Numbered from the stretch's first letter, positions 18,560 to 28,213 are shown. The stretch: 36,768 nt of DNA from Methylotenera sp. (GCF_013141425.1 NZ_JABFRA010000061.1:1-36768), one strand, 5' to 3'. The notes: generated by a model from the sequence alone, not told the origin. Translations and numbers: made by a program.

Positions 18560-20071
18560 ATGGTTGATTACTTTTTCCTGCATGTTTTAAGCTTTGCCAT
18601 CTGGGTGCCAGTGCTGGCGGGGCTGGTGGTGCTTGCCACAGGCAATGATAACAAGCCTGATACGACCCGTTGGTTAGCTTTGTTAGGTAGTATCGTCAGT
18701 TTTCTTGTCACTATTCCTTTGTATACGCACTTCAATTTTGCCGAAGGCGGATTTCAGTTCCAAGAATTCTCTCGCTGGATTCCTGCCTTTAATATCCATT
18801 ACCAATTAGGTGCAGATGGCATTGCGGTGCCCTTAATATTATTGACCAGTTTTACTACTGTGATTGTGATTATTTCGGCTTGGGAAGTGATTGAGAAGCG
18901 CGTGGCACAATACATGGCGTCGTTTCTCATTATGAGTGGCCTTATGATTGGTGTGTTCAGTGCTTTGGATGCCATTTTGTATTATGTGTTTTGGGAGGCG
19001 ATGCTGATTCCAATGTTTTTAATCATTGGTATTTGGGGTGGTCCTAATCGCGTTTATGCCACGGTTAAATTCTTTTTATATACGCTACTTGGTTCATTAC
19101 TGATGTTGGTAGCATTTATCTACCTGTATTTTCAAACCGGTAGCTTTGACATCGCTGATTATTACAAGTTACAAATCCCGCTCAATGTGCAGGTGCTGAT
19201 TTTCTTGGCTTTTTTTGCAGCGTTTGCAGTCAAGATTCCGATGTGGCCTGTACATACTTGGCTTCCAGATGCCCACGTGGAAGCACCTACTGGCGGTTCG
19301 GTTGTATTGGCTGCCATTGCGCTAAAGTTGGGCGGATATAGCTTTCTACGCTTTGCCATGCCAATCGCACCTGATGCAGCACATTCTCTATCGGGTTTCA
19401 TGATTGCCTTGTCGTTGATTGCGATTGTTTATATTGCTTTAGTCGCATTGGTTCAAAAAGACATGAAAAAGCTAATTGCTTATTCGTCTATCTCGCACAT
19501 GGGCTTTGTTACATTAGGCTTCTTTATTTTCAACAATCTCGGCCTCGAAGGCGCAATCGTACAAATGGTTTCGCACGGCTTTATATCTGCGGCCATGTTC
19601 TTGTCTGTAGGTGTTCTCTACGACCGTGTACATAGTCGCCAAATCGAATCTTATGGCGGCGTAGCAAATACGATGCCAGTGTTTGCGGCATTTGCAGTAT
19701 TGTTTGCCATGGCCAATAGCGGACTGCCAGGTACCTCTGGGTTTGTTGGTGAATTTATGGTGATATTGGGAGCAATTCAGGTTAATTTTTGGTTTGCATT
19801 TCTAGCCTCGTTAACACTTATTTTTGGTGCCGCTTATACCTTGTGGATGGTGAAACGCGTATTTTATGGTGAAGTGGCTAATGAAAAAGTCGCTGCACTA
19901 AAAGATTTAAACAAACGTGAATTTCTGATATTAGCGTTATTGGCCCTGCTGGTATTGGCCTTAGGTGTTTACCCACAGCCGCTTACCGATATGACCAATG
20001 CAACGGTTACGCAACTTCTTTCACAATTAGCGCAAAGCAAGCTCCCCGCAGGTTTGCCATCAGGTCTATAA
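18560..20071 (+). CDS. nuoM: NADH-quinone oxidoreductase subunit M
   Basis: This 503-residue antiporter-like membrane subunit has about fourteen helices and is one of three proton channels. Family features are YVFWEAMLIPMFLIIGIWGG near residue 140 with the conserved Glu, and HTWLPDAHVEAPTGGSVVLA near 230 with the neighbouring Lys. LIAYSSISHMGF near 305 is the usual half-repeat landmark. It has a weak A-rich ribosome binding site and ends 3 bp before nuoN. Confidence 0.96.
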   Translation: MVDYFFLHVLSFAIWVPVLAGLVVLATGNDNKPDTTRWLALLGSIVSFLVTIPLYTHFNFAEGGFQFQEFSRWIPAFNIHYQLGADGIAVPLILLTSFTTVIVIISAWEVIEKRVAQYMASFLIMSGLMIGVFSALDAILYYVFWEAMLIPMFLIIGIWGGPNRVYATVKFFLYTLLGSLLMLVAFIYLYFQTGSFDIADYYKLQIPLNVQVLIFLAFFAAFAVKIPMWPVHTWLPDAHVEAPTGGSVVLAAIALKLGGYSFLRFAMPIAPDAAHSLSGFMIALSLIAIVYIALVALVQKDMKKLIAYSSISHMGFVTLGFFIFNNLGLEGAIVQMVSHGFISAAMFLSVGVLYDRVHSRQIESYGGVANTMPVFAAFAVLFAMANSGLPGTSGFVGEFMVILGAIQVNFWFAFLASLTLIFGAAYTLWMVKRVFYGEVANEKVAALKDLNKREFLILALLALLVLALGVYPQPLTDMTNATVTQLLSQLAQSKLPAGLPSGL

Positions 20072-20074
20072 GAC

Positions 20075-21529
20075 ATGGAAAATATACGTTACGACCTCAT
20101 TACTGCCTTACCTGAAATCGTCATTGTCTGTATGGCGATGTTTATTCTATTGGCTGATTTGTTTCTCAAGCCGAGCAATCGGATTACGATTTATGTGTTA
20201 GCGCAAGTAACACTATTAACTGCCGCCTATTTAACAGTTAGCACGCATGCACAAGGTGTAGGGTATGCGTTCTCAGGTACATTCGTCGATGATGCGATGG
20301 CCGACGTGCTCAAACTGATGATTTACCTAGGTACCTCGTTAATATTTGTTTATAGCCGACAATACCTCCAGTTACGGAACATGTTTCGTGGCGAATTTTA
20401 TGCTTTAGTGTTGTTCTCTGTGGTTGGCATGATGATAATGGTCTCAGGCCAGCACATGCTAACGTTGTACATTGGCTTAGAGTTGCTGTCACTGAGTCTT
20501 TACGCTTTAGTTGCTTTAGACCGCGACAATGCAAAAGCAACCGAGGCCGCTATGAAGTACTTTGTATTAGGTGCTTTGGCTTCTGGTTTGCTGTTGTATG
20601 GCATGAGTATGATTTATGGCATGACGGGTAGCCTGAATATCGCCGATATCAACCATGCCTTGAATACGGATGGAAATATACAGTCAGTCCTTGTGCTAGG
20701 TTTGGTGTTTATTGTTGCGGGCTTAGCATTTAAACTAGGCGCAGTACCGTTTCAAATGTGGCTGCCTGATGTTTACGAAGGCTCGCCAACTGCAGTCACC
20801 ATATTAATCAGCTCCGTGCCTAAATTAGCCGCCTTTGCCTTAGTGATTCGCTTATTGGTGCAAGGTTTAGGCGTACATTCGCTTGTAGTGGAATGGCAGC
20901 AAATGCTAGTGATTATGGCGGTGTTATCGATTTTTATCGGTAACGTTACAGCTATCGCACAAACCAACTTAAAACGTATGCTGGCTTACTCTACAATTTC
21001 CCACGTGGGCTTTGTGTTGCTGGGCCTAATGAGCGCGAGTATCAACGGGTTTAATTCTGCCATGTTTTATATTGCCAGCTATGTATTCATGACTTTAGCC
21101 GGCTTTGGCATGATTTTATTGCTGTCTCGCAAAGGTTTTGAAGCCGATAAATTGGATGATTTAAAAGGGCTGAATCAACGTAGTCCCTGGCATGCATTTT
21201 TGATGCTGATTGTGATGTTTAGCATGGCAGGGGTGCCGCCTACATTAGGGTTCTATGCCAAATTTAGTGTTTTGCAAGCTGCATTGCAGGCAGGATTTTT
21301 GTGGGTAGTGGTGTTTGCCGTGCTTATGGCGGTTGTCGGAGCATTCTACTATTTACGCATTATCAAACTGATGTATTTTGACGAACCTTTAGATCATCAT
21401 CCAATTCAGGCACCGATGGATATGCGCATTGTGCTAGGTTTCAATGCGCTAGGGTTGTTAGCTATTGGTATTATGCCACAAAGCTTGATGGAATTATGCC
21501 TATACGCCATCGGTAAAAGTTTAAACTAG
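20075..21529 (+). CDS. nuoN: NADH-quinone oxidoreductase subunit N
   Basis: This 484-residue antiporter-like subunit completes the membrane arm. The conserved Glu lies in YIGLELLSLSLYALVA near residue 135. The channel segment is FQMWLPDVYEGSPTAVT near 225, and LKRMLAYSTISHVGFVLLG near 295 is the typical half-repeat. The protein is full length. It is the last nuo gene and is followed by a possible weak terminator hairpin, then a 190-bp gap before an unrelated peptidase. Confidence 0.96.
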   Translation: MENIRYDLITALPEIVIVCMAMFILLADLFLKPSNRITIYVLAQVTLLTAAYLTVSTHAQGVGYAFSGTFVDDAMADVLKLMIYLGTSLIFVYSRQYLQLRNMFRGEFYALVLFSVVGMMIMVSGQHMLTLYIGLELLSLSLYALVALDRDNAKATEAAMKYFVLGALASGLLLYGMSMIYGMTGSLNIADINHALNTDGNIQSVLVLGLVFIVAGLAFKLGAVPFQMWLPDVYEGSPTAVTILISSVPKLAAFALVIRLLVQGLGVHSLVVEWQQMLVIMAVLSIFIGNVTAIAQTNLKRMLAYSTISHVGFVLLGLMSASINGFNSAMFYIASYVFMTLAGFGMILLLSRKGFEADKLDDLKGLNQRSPWHAFLMLIVMFSMAGVPPTLGFYAKFSVLQAALQAGFLWVVVFAVLMAVVGAFYYLRIIKLMYFDEPLDHHPIQAPMDMRIVLGFNALGLLAIGIMPQSLMELCLYAIGKSLN

Positions 21530-21539
21530 TTTCACCCTC

Positions 21540-21566
21540 AACTTGCTTGGCAAGTTACTTTTACTT
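21540..21566 (+). terminator. Possible weak intrinsic terminator after nuoN
   Basis: AACTTGC at 21540-21546 pairs exactly with GCAAGTT at 21550-21556 over a 3-nt loop. A T-rich but interrupted tail (ACTTTTACTT) follows. It begins 10 bp after the nuoN stop. The stem is short and the tail imperfect, so termination may be partial. Confidence 0.45.
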
Positions 21567-21720
21567 GTTATGTAAACAATCGTAATTTCCCTATTCTAAA
21601 GCCACTGTTTGGCTATATCTGGGTCAATTCACAACAAAAATATGCAAAATAATACTTGTATATTTTTGCTTGTCCTGCAAAATATCAACACACTAAACCT
21701 CTTAAAACTAAAGGCCAATC

Positions 21721-22578
21721 ATGCGCTTAGATGATGAACGTGAAAGTAGTAATGTGGAAGATAGACGCGGTAGTGGCGGCAGAATGCCTGTTGGCGCCAA
21801 AGGTATTGGCTTAGGCACGATCGCTATTGCTTTAGTCGCAATGTATTTCGGTGTTGACCCCTCGGTGGTACTTAATATAGGGCAGGGCTTGCAACAAGAG
21901 GCGCCTGTCGAGGCGCAAGCTATTCCAGCCAATGACACCGATGCAAAATTTGTCGCCAAAGTGCTCGGTAGCACCGAGGATACTTGGGCCAAGATTTTTC
22001 AAAACGCTGGTCTGCAATACCCTGCACCAACATTAGTACTGTTTAGAGGTGCAACACCTACAGCCTGTGGCACAGGTCAATCAGCCATGGGCCCATTTTA
22101 CTGTCCAGGGGACCAAAAGGTTTATATCGATTTAGCCTTTTATGATGAAATGAAAAATCGCTTCAATGCGCCTGGTGATTTTGCTCAAGCCTATGTGATT
22201 GCGCATGAGGTGGGGCATCATATTCAACATCTGATGGGAACCTCCGACAAAGTGCAGCAAGCCCGCCAGAGTGCTCGAAATGAAGCACAAGCGAATCAAT
22301 ATTCAGTGCGCTTAGAACTGCAAGCAGATTGTTATGCAGGGGTATGGGCAAATCATGCCGATGGTGCAAATCGCATTCTAGAACAAGGCGATATAGAAGA
22401 AGCCATGACTGCTGCGGCAGCGATTGGTGACGATGCTTTGCAAAAGCAGGCGCAAGGCTATGCTGTACCTGATAGCTTTACACACGGCACTTCGCAGCAG
22501 CGTATGCGCTGGTTTAATCAGGGGTTGAGTAGCGGTGATATTGGTAAGTGCGATACATTCAGTACGGTATCCATTTAA
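21721..22578 (+). CDS. Neutral zinc metallopeptidase, YpfJ family, membrane-anchored
   Basis: This 285-residue protein has the zincin motif HEVGHHIQH near residue 160, in which the Glu is catalytic and the two His bind zinc. The downstream ELQADCYAGVWA near 200 supplies the third ligand, which is the layout of the Zn_peptidase (YpfJ) family. A short acidic and basic N-terminus is followed by one hydrophobic segment (about residues 26-42), so the catalytic domain should face the periplasm. The internal Cys pair near CGTGQSAMGPFYC may form a disulfide. AAGG lies six bases before the ATG. Its substrate is not known. It is separated from nuoN and is not part of complex I. Confidence 0.88.
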   Translation: MRLDDERESSNVEDRRGSGGRMPVGAKGIGLGTIAIALVAMYFGVDPSVVLNIGQGLQQEAPVEAQAIPANDTDAKFVAKVLGSTEDTWAKIFQNAGLQYPAPTLVLFRGATPTACGTGQSAMGPFYCPGDQKVYIDLAFYDEMKNRFNAPGDFAQAYVIAHEVGHHIQHLMGTSDKVQQARQSARNEAQANQYSVRLELQADCYAGVWANHADGANRILEQGDIEEAMTAAAAIGDDALQKQAQGYAVPDSFTHGTSQQRMRWFNQGLSSGDIGKCDTFSTVSI

Positions 22579-22592
22579 AATAGGGTTAATTG

Positions 22593-23180
22593 ATGCTAAT
22601 CTCAGAGGATGATTTAATTGAGCATTGCCTTAGTTCGCAAACGATTGCTGCTGGGGGAATGCTAACCGTTAAATCTGATCAGGTTCGACTGCCAAATGGA
22701 AATTCCAGTGTACGTGAGTATGTTACTCATCCTGGTGCAGTATTGGTCGTACCTATTTTACCCAATGGCCATATTGTGCTTGAAAAACAATTTCGTTATC
22801 CATTGCGTCAGGTATTTATCGAATTGCCCGCGGGCAAGATCGATCCCGATGAAGATGTGCTGGTAACAGGGCAACGTGAATTGCTAGAAGAGACAGGCTA
22901 CACTGCGAGTCATTGGGTTAAATTGGGGTTGCAGCATCCTTGTATTGGCTATTCCAATGAAGTAATCCACATTTATCTAGCGCATGGCCTAGTGGCGGGC
23001 ACGCATCAGCGCGACGAAGATGAATCATTATTGGTCTTCCAAGATTCCCTGAACAATTGTTTAACGCAGATACAAAGTGGCAAAATCACCGATGGAAAAA
23101 CCATCATTGCCTTGTTTTTAGCAGAAAAATATTTGGCGCTGAATCCAGAATTGCAAACGCAATTGCAATGTGATGGCTAA
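22593..23180 (+). CDS. Nudix hydrolase, ADP-ribose pyrophosphatase-like
   Basis: This 195-residue cytoplasmic protein contains a full Nudix box, GKIDPDE followed after seven residues by RELLEETGY, near residue 88, which binds the metal and the diphosphate. The upstream ELPAG and the strand FRYPLRQVFIELP are typical of the ADP-ribose pyrophosphatase (NudF-like) group, which cleaves ADP-ribose to AMP and ribose 5-phosphate; the exact substrate is inferred. I choose the ATG at 22593, with TAGGG seven bases upstream, over the TTG immediately before it. It lies 14 bp after the peptidase gene and 5 bp before the SDR gene. Confidence 0.88.
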   Translation: MLISEDDLIEHCLSSQTIAAGGMLTVKSDQVRLPNGNSSVREYVTHPGAVLVVPILPNGHIVLEKQFRYPLRQVFIELPAGKIDPDEDVLVTGQRELLEETGYTASHWVKLGLQHPCIGYSNEVIHIYLAHGLVAGTHQRDEDESLLVFQDSLNNCLTQIQSGKITDGKTIIALFLAEKYLALNPELQTQLQCDG

Positions 23181-23185
23181 TTGTC

Positions 23186-24052
23186 ATGGCTAAAGTCCTG
23201 ATTGTTGGTTGTGGAGATTTAGGCGGTGAGGTTGCAAAGCAGCTATCTATTTTAGGTATAGAAACTCTTGGCCTAAGGCGCAGTAAGGAGGCTATTGATG
23301 GCGTGACCATTATTCAAGCAGATGTTACGCAACCATCAAGCCTAAGCTTACTTATTGCCATTAACCCGGAAGTCCTAATTTACTGTGTCGCGGCTAATGG
23401 TCAGACGGATGTGCAATATAAAACTCATTATGTGGATGGTTTGCATAATGTATTGGCGACGCAAACTAACAATTTAAAGCTGAAGCATGTGTTCTTTGTT
23501 TCCAGCACTCGTGTGTACGGTCAAAAAACCGATTTGCTTTTAAATGAGCAGACTTTAGCCAAACCAAGTGATTTTGGTGGCGAGCGTTTGCTCGAGGCTG
23601 AGAATTTACTTAGTAAACTACTTAACGATTCGCAAAAATTAGTCAATACCACGATATTAAGGCTTTCTGGTATTTATGGCCCAGGGCGCCTGCGCATGAT
23701 TAATTTAGCCAGATCGCCTGAAAAATGGCCCACACAAGATAGCTGGACGAACCGCATTCACCGTGATGATGCAGCAGCTTTTATGGTGTTTCTAACACAG
23801 CAAGTGTTGGCGGATGCTGCAATAAAAGCTTGTTATATTGTTACCGATTCAAAACCAAGTAGCCAGTATGAGGTCTTAACTTGGATTGCAAATAAAATGC
23901 AGATTAAGATAGAAAGTAACCCACCTCCTATTGAAGATGGTAAACGATTAAGCAATCAGGCTATGCTTGATAGTAGCTTTAGCTTGCGCTATCCTGACTA
24001 TGCGAGCGGTTATCAGGCACTGTTGGCGGAAATTAATACATCGCAAAATTAA
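23186..24052 (+). CDS. SDR family NAD(P)-binding protein, YeeZ-like
   Basis: This 288-residue protein starts with a Rossmann fold, KVLIVGCGDLGGEVAKQL, with the GxGxxG pattern of NAD(P)-dependent epimerase/dehydratase-like proteins. It has FVSSTRVYGQ near residue 110 and a downstream LRLSGIYGPGRL near 165, followed by NRIHRDDAAAFM. The usual YxxxK catalytic pair is not evident; the matching region reads SDFGGERLLEAE, as in the atypical SDR proteins related to E. coli YeeZ. The reaction is unknown. It lies 5 bp after the Nudix gene and 11 bp before the transglycosylase, so the genes are probably co-transcribed. Confidence 0.8.
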   Translation: MAKVLIVGCGDLGGEVAKQLSILGIETLGLRRSKEAIDGVTIIQADVTQPSSLSLLIAINPEVLIYCVAANGQTDVQYKTHYVDGLHNVLATQTNNLKLKHVFFVSSTRVYGQKTDLLLNEQTLAKPSDFGGERLLEAENLLSKLLNDSQKLVNTTILRLSGIYGPGRLRMINLARSPEKWPTQDSWTNRIHRDDAAAFMVFLTQQVLADAAIKACYIVTDSKPSSQYEVLTWIANKMQIKIESNPPPIEDGKRLSNQAMLDSSFSLRYPDYASGYQALLAEINTSQN

Positions 24053-24063
24053 TTGATCTGGTT

Positions 24064-25440
24064 ATGAAGTTTATCACTCCTTGTTTTCTTATGTCTTTTA
24101 GTTTTTTTGCAAACATTGCATTTGCAAACGAGGATTTTGCTTCCTGGGCAGAAGCACTTAAACAAGATGCGATGCGTGTTGGTATTACTGAAAAAACGGT
24201 AACCGAAACAATCTATCATGTAGAGCTATTACCTAACGTTATAAATCTGGATCGCTCTCAGCCTGAATTCGTCAGTCCATTTCTTGATTATTATCAGCGC
24301 CATGTTGATGTGACTAAAATTAGACGCGGCCAAGAAATGCTCATCAAGCACAAAGAGTTGCTTAATAAGGTCGAGGCGCAGTATGGTGTTCCGCAAACCA
24401 TGTTAGTGGCATTTTGGGGTATGGAAACCAATTATGGTCGCTTTCAAGGCAATGTTGATACGCTATCTGCTTTGGTAACCTTAGCTTACGATGGGCGACG
24501 TTCCATTTTTTTTCGTAATCAGCTATTCGATGCGATGCGTATGATAGACGCAGGTCATGCAGAAATTGAGGACTTTGAGGGCTCTTGGGCTGGGGCGTTC
24601 GGTCATATGCAATTTATGCCAAGTACCTTTATGACTTACGCTGTAGATGGTGACGGAGACGGAAAAATCGATCTAGTAAACTCCGTCCCCGATGCATTTT
24701 CATCTGCGGCCAATTATTTATCGCAAGTCGGTTGGCGCAAAGGCGAACCCGCAATGTTAGAAGTGCAATTGCCGGAAGATTTTGCTTGGCAAAATGCACA
24801 ACTCAACTTAAGAAAGCCGCTAGAGGAATGGGCTAGATTAGGTGTGATTTCAGCCCATATCAGTCCGTCAAAAGTTGGTGGAAGTTTTGCACAAGTGCGT
24901 TCACCTGCTAAAAAATTAATTTCTAAAAAAATCAATAGCAAATTAAGGTCGATTAACTATAACGTTGAAGTCAAAAATGACATCCCCGTTAATTCAAAAA
25001 GCGAAACAAGCTCAGCTTTACCTATAGTTGCAGGCCATGCTGCTATTGTTTTGCCACAAGGTTGGCGTGGCCCAGCCTTTATGGTGTTTGATAATTTTGA
25101 CGCGGTTATGGATTGGAACCGCTCGGTGAACTATGCGCTATCCGTTGTTCAACTGGCTAAGCGCCTGAGTGGTGAGCCGCCAATTCGAGGTGGGCAATTT
25201 GCCGAAATCGGCGCCTTATCTTTTCAGCAAATGAAAGCCTTGCAGGTCGAACTGAATGCCCAAGGTTTTGATGCTGGTGATGCAGATGGCTTTCCTGGTG
25301 TGCGGACTCAAGAAGCCGTCCGCGCGTTTCAAACTTCACAGCGATTGCCCGCAGACGGCTATGCCAGCCCCAATATATTTAATTATTTGAAGCTAATTTC
25401 TAAAAAAGTACATCCAGCTTTAACGCTACAAGAACAATAG
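24064..25440 (+). CDS. Lytic murein transglycosylase, MltB family, with peptidoglycan-binding domain
   Basis: This 458-residue exported enzyme cleaves peptidoglycan glycan strands with 1,6-anhydro ends. The N-terminus is a signal peptide, residues 1-21, with a likely cut after AFA. The MltB-type SLT domain (about 25-345) has the catalytic Glu in FWGMETNYGRFQG near 120, GAFGHMQFMPSTFMTYAVDGDGDG near 180 (landmark cores GAFGHMQFMPS and DGDGDGKIDL) and the late NWNRSVNYALSV-type segment (here DWNRSVNYALSV). A C-terminal PG_binding_1 domain (about 380-445) has GDADGFPGVRTQEAVRAFQ. A low-complexity insert rich in Lys and Ser lies near 275-315. There is no lipobox Cys, so it is predicted soluble in the periplasm. 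It ends 20 bp from the convergent ybaK-like gene. Confidence 0.92.
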   Translation: MKFITPCFLMSFSFFANIAFANEDFASWAEALKQDAMRVGITEKTVTETIYHVELLPNVINLDRSQPEFVSPFLDYYQRHVDVTKIRRGQEMLIKHKELLNKVEAQYGVPQTMLVAFWGMETNYGRFQGNVDTLSALVTLAYDGRRSIFFRNQLFDAMRMIDAGHAEIEDFEGSWAGAFGHMQFMPSTFMTYAVDGDGDGKIDLVNSVPDAFSSAANYLSQVGWRKGEPAMLEVQLPEDFAWQNAQLNLRKPLEEWARLGVISAHISPSKVGGSFAQVRSPAKKLISKKINSKLRSINYNVEVKNDIPVNSKSETSSALPIVAGHAAIVLPQGWRGPAFMVFDNFDAVMDWNRSVNYALSVVQLAKRLSGEPPIRGGQFAEIGALSFQQMKALQVELNAQGFDAGDADGFPGVRTQEAVRAFQTSQRLPADGYASPNIFNYLKLISKKVHPALTLQEQ

Positions 25441-25460
25441 TATTGTTACAGAAGAATTGT

Positions 25461-25952
25461 TCAAATCGTAAATTGGCCTTGGTCAGCTTCGCCAAGCAGT
25501 TTAAGTAAATCAGCCCCTTTTAGTGATAAGGCAAATCCCAATACGCCGCTACCAATCACTACGGTTTCATAGTCTTTTATACTGTTATCCACTAGGATTT
25601 TAATGTCCGTTGGGAGCGCAATAGGCGGAACGGCACCAACAACATAACCTGTAGCTGTTGATACTTCATCAAATTCTGCCATGCGACACTTGCGTTCATT
25701 TAAATAATTCCGCAACACGGCCCAGTCAGCACGCCTGCCTCCTGCTACAACCAATAACACATACTTATCTGAAGATGTTTTGAACAATACACTCCTAACC
25801 ACTGAATGTGGGTCTACTCCCAGCTTTAGAAGCAACTCTTCCAGATTTCGAACAGGTTTTTTATCTTCCGATAATGGAATTTCTATGACATCGTATGCAA
25901 TGCCTTCATGCGCCAAAAGAGCTATGACAGGGGAGCTAATAAAACTATTCAT
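25461..25952 (-). CDS. YbaK/EbsC-family aminoacyl-tRNA deacylase-like protein
   Basis: This 163-residue protein has the YbaK/aaRS-associated domain, a trans-editing fold that hydrolyses mischarged tRNA such as Ala- or Cys-tRNA-Pro. Visible parts are VVRSVLFKTSSDKYVLLVVAGGRRADW with the conserved Lys near residue 57 (core RSVLFKTS), FDEVSTATGYVVGAVPPIAL near 95 and IGSGVLGFALSLKGADLL near 130. I use the ATG at 25952 because AGGA lies eight bases upstream; an upstream in-frame ATG at 25994 would add fourteen residues of poor fit. The tRNA substrate cannot be told from sequence. It is convergent with the transglycosylase gene. Confidence 0.82.
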   Translation of the reverse strand: MNSFISSPVIALLAHEGIAYDVIEIPLSEDKKPVRNLEELLLKLGVDPHSVVRSVLFKTSSDKYVLLVVAGGRRADWAVLRNYLNERKCRMAEFDEVSTATGYVVGAVPPIALPTDIKILVDNSIKDYETVVIGSGVLGFALSLKGADLLKLLGEADQGQFTI

Positions 25953-26071
25953 ATGATTTTTCCTAAAGTTAAGTATTTTCACTATATTATTCATTTTAGC
26001 AAGCCACTTAAATCCGTTTTAAAAATCTAGTGTCAAATAGATAAATTTGTAGCTGTGCTTGTGTTTGTAGT

Positions 26072-26100
26072 TTGCGCTATAAGCCGCAATAAGCTAAAAT
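26072..26100 (+). promoter_or_regulatory. Candidate sigma-70 promoter of tRNA-Val, GC-rich discriminator
   Basis: TTGCGC (26072-26077) and TAAAAT (26095-26100) are 17 bp apart, a standard sigma-70 spacing with a 5/6 -10 match. The bases directly after, CGCGCTC, form a GC-rich discriminator of the kind found in stringently controlled stable-RNA promoters. Initiation would be near 26107, about 46 bp before the tRNA. It could also drive thrS by read-through. Confidence 0.6.
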
Positions 26101-26152
26101 CGCGCTCTAATTGAAATTCATTAAGATTAGACAAACAAGTAATTTAAAGTAT

Positions 26153-26229
26153 AGGCGGTTAGCTCAGTTGGTTAGAGCGCTTGGTCGACATCCAAGAGGT
26201 CAGCAGTTCGAGTCTGCTACTGCCTACCA
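26153..26229 (+). tRNA. tRNA-Val (anticodon GAC)
   Basis: A full 77-nt cloverleaf with encoded CCA. The acceptor AGGCGGT pairs with ACTGCCT. The D arm is GCTC/GAGC, the anticodon stem CTTGG/CCAAG encloses loop TCGACAT with anticodon GAC, and the T arm AGCAG/CTGCT encloses TTCGAGT. It lies upstream of thrS in the order I recall from other Betaproteobacteria. Confidence 0.96.
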
Positions 26230-26257
26230 ATTAAATCAAGAGGTTAGCTAATTTATA

Positions 26258-26292
26258 AGCCACAATCATAAATTTGTGGCTTTTGTTGTTTT
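26258..26292 (+). terminator. Intrinsic terminator/attenuator between tRNA-Val and thrS
   Basis: AGCCACAA (26258-26265) pairs with TTGTGGCT (26274-26281) over an 8-nt loop, followed by TTTGTTGTTTT. It ends just before the AGAGGGA ribosome binding site of thrS. It can end the tRNA transcript and partly limit read-through into thrS. Confidence 0.7.
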
Positions 26293-26305
26293 AGAGGGAA
26301 ACGAT

Positions 26306-28213
26306 ATGCCAGTAATACGCTTACCTGATGGTTCTGAACGTGCTTTTGATGCGCCTGTTACCGTGGCAGATGTTGCTATGAATATTGGCGCTGGTTTAGC
26401 TAAAGCTGCACTGGCGGGCAAAGTAAATGGCGTATTAGTCGATACCTCTCATTTGATAAGCCAAGATGCTGAACTAGCAATTATTACTGATAAGAATGCT
26501 GAAGGCGTTGATATTATCCGCCATTCCACAGCACACTTATTGGCTTATGCAGTTAAAGAATTGTTCCCGGATGCACAAGTCACGATTGGCCCTGTCATTG
26601 AAAATGGCTTTTATTATGACTTTTCTTACAAGCGTGCCTTTACGCCGGAAGATTTAATCGCTATTGAAAAGAAAATGGCTGAACTTGCTAAAAAAGATGA
26701 GCAAGTCATACGCAAAGTATTGCCTCGCGATGAAGCGGTAAGCTACTTCAAGGCTATTGGCGAACATTACAAAGCGGAGATTATTTCCAGCATTCCAGAA
26801 GGGCAAGATGTTTCACTTTATACCGAAGGTGGCTTTACAGACCTTTGCCGCGGTCCGCACGTGCCGAATACAGGCAAGTTAAAAGCGTTCAAATTAATGA
26901 AGTTGGCCGGTGCATACTGGCGCGGTGATAGTAATAATGAGATGCTGCAACGCGTCTACGGTACAGCTTGGCGCAATAAAGAAGAGCTTGAAGCCTATTT
27001 GTTTCAGTTAGAAGAAGCAGAAAAACGCGACCATCGTAAATTAGGTAAGCAGTTGGATTACTTCCACATGCAAGATGACGCACCAGGCATGGTGTTCTGG
27101 CATCCGCGTGGCTGGAGTATTTGGCAAGAAGTTGAGCAATACATGCGCCAAATGTTTAGAGATTTTGGCTATCAAGAAGTCCGTACGCCGACTATTATGG
27201 ACAGAACCTTGTGGGAAAAATCGGGACATTGGCAAAATTATCGTGACAATATGTTTGTGACTTCATCTGAAAGTCGTGATTACGCAGTTAAGCCAATGAA
27301 TTGCCCTGGCCATATTCAGATTTTTAATAGTGGATTGCACAGTTACCGGGATTTACCATTGCGTTTGGCTGAGTTCGGTTCATGCCATCGAAATGAACCC
27401 TCTGGTTCCCTGCATGGCTTGATGCGCGTGCGCGGCTTCACCCAAGACGATGCACATATTTTCTGCACTGAAGAACAAATTGAATCTGAAGTGGCTGACT
27501 TCATTAAAATGCTCTATAAGGCGTATGGTGACTTTGGCTTTACTGATGTTTTAGTGAAGCTTTCAACTCGCCCTGAAAAGCGTGTAGGTACAGATGAAAC
27601 TTGGGATAAAGCCGAGGCTTCACTGTCTAACGCACTAAATAAAAATGACTTAGCATTTGATTTACAGCCTGGCGAAGGGGCATTTTATGGCCCTAAAATT
27701 GAGTTTACACTTAAAGACTCATTAAGTCGTTTGTGGCAGTGCGGTACGATTCAATTAGACTTTAACTTGCCTGAACGCTTAGGTGCCGAGTACGTTGCGG
27801 AAGATAACAGCCGCAAGCGACCAGTGATGTTGCACCGTGCGATTGTAGGTTCAATGGAGCGATTTATAGGAATTTTAATCGAAAACTATGCTGGTGCGAT
27901 GCCGCTTTGGTTGGCGCCTGTGCAGGTAATGGTGTTGAATATTTCCGAAGGTCAATCAGAATATGTACGCCAAGTAGTTGAAAAACTAAAGAAAAATGGC
28001 ATCCGATGCGAATTTGACTTGAGAAATGAGAAGATTACCTATAAAATACGCGAACATTCGATGCAGAAAATGCCTTACTTGCTTGTAGCGGGTGAGCGTG
28101 AGATGCAAACAGGACATGTGGCCGTGCGTACCAGAAAAGGCGAAGACTTAGGTTCTATGCCGATTGAAGCGCTAATTGAGCGCTTAAAAGCAGAAGTTGA
28201 ATCTAAGAATTAA
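26306..28213 (+). CDS. thrS: Threonine--tRNA ligase
   Basis: This 635-residue class II synthetase charges tRNA-Thr. Domains in order are TGS (about 1-61, starting [11 protein letters not shown]), the tRNA-SAD editing domain with [10 protein letters not shown] near 63 and DLCRGPHVP near 180, the catalytic core with the zinc Cys in KPMNCPGHI, motif 2 in [11 protein letters not shown], the zinc His in QDDAHIF and [14 protein letters not shown] (motif 3), and the C-terminal anticodon-binding domain. I choose the ATG at 26306 because AGAGGGA lies six bases upstream and the N-terminus is canonical; an earlier in-frame start at 26276 falls in the terminator hairpin. It heads the thrS-infC-rpmI-rplT cluster. 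Confidence 0.96.
   Translation: MPVIRLPDGSERAFDAPVTVADVAMNIGAGLAKAALAGKVNGVLVDTSHLISQDAELAIITDKNAEGVDIIRHSTAHLLAYAVKELFPDAQVTIGPVIENGFYYDFSYKRAFTPEDLIAIEKKMAELAKKDEQVIRKVLPRDEAVSYFKAIGEHYKAEIISSIPEGQDVSLYTEGGFTDLCRGPHVPNTGKLKAFKLMKLAGAYWRGDSNNEMLQRVYGTAWRNKEELEAYLFQLEEAEKRDHRKLGKQLDYFHMQDDAPGMVFWHPRGWSIWQEVEQYMRQMFRDFGYQEVRTPTIMDRTLWEKSGHWQNYRDNMFVTSSESRDYAVKPMNCPGHIQIFNSGLHSYRDLPLRLAEFGSCHRNEPSGSLHGLMRVRGFTQDDAHIFCTEEQIESEVADFIKMLYKAYGDFGFTDVLVKLSTRPEKRVGTDETWDKAEASLSNALNKNDLAFDLQPGEGAFYGPKIEFTLKDSLSRLWQCGTIQLDFNLPERLGAEYVAEDNSRKRPVMLHRAIVGSMERFIGILIENYAGAMPLWLAPVQVMVLNISEGQSEYVRQVVEKLKKNGIRCEFDLRNEKITYKIREHSMQKMPYLLVAGEREMQTGHVAVRTRKGEDLGSMPIEALIERLKAEVESKN

Noticed and set aside
21541-21720. 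Small gene or promoter between nuoN and the peptidase
   Set aside because: No frame with a start and ribosome binding site is convincing, and the TTG-like and TA-rich hexamers do not have suitable spacing.
26276-26305. Upstream start for thrS adding ten residues
   Set aside because: It lies within the terminator hairpin, has no ribosome binding site, and the canonical MPVIRLPDG start at 26306 has a good one.
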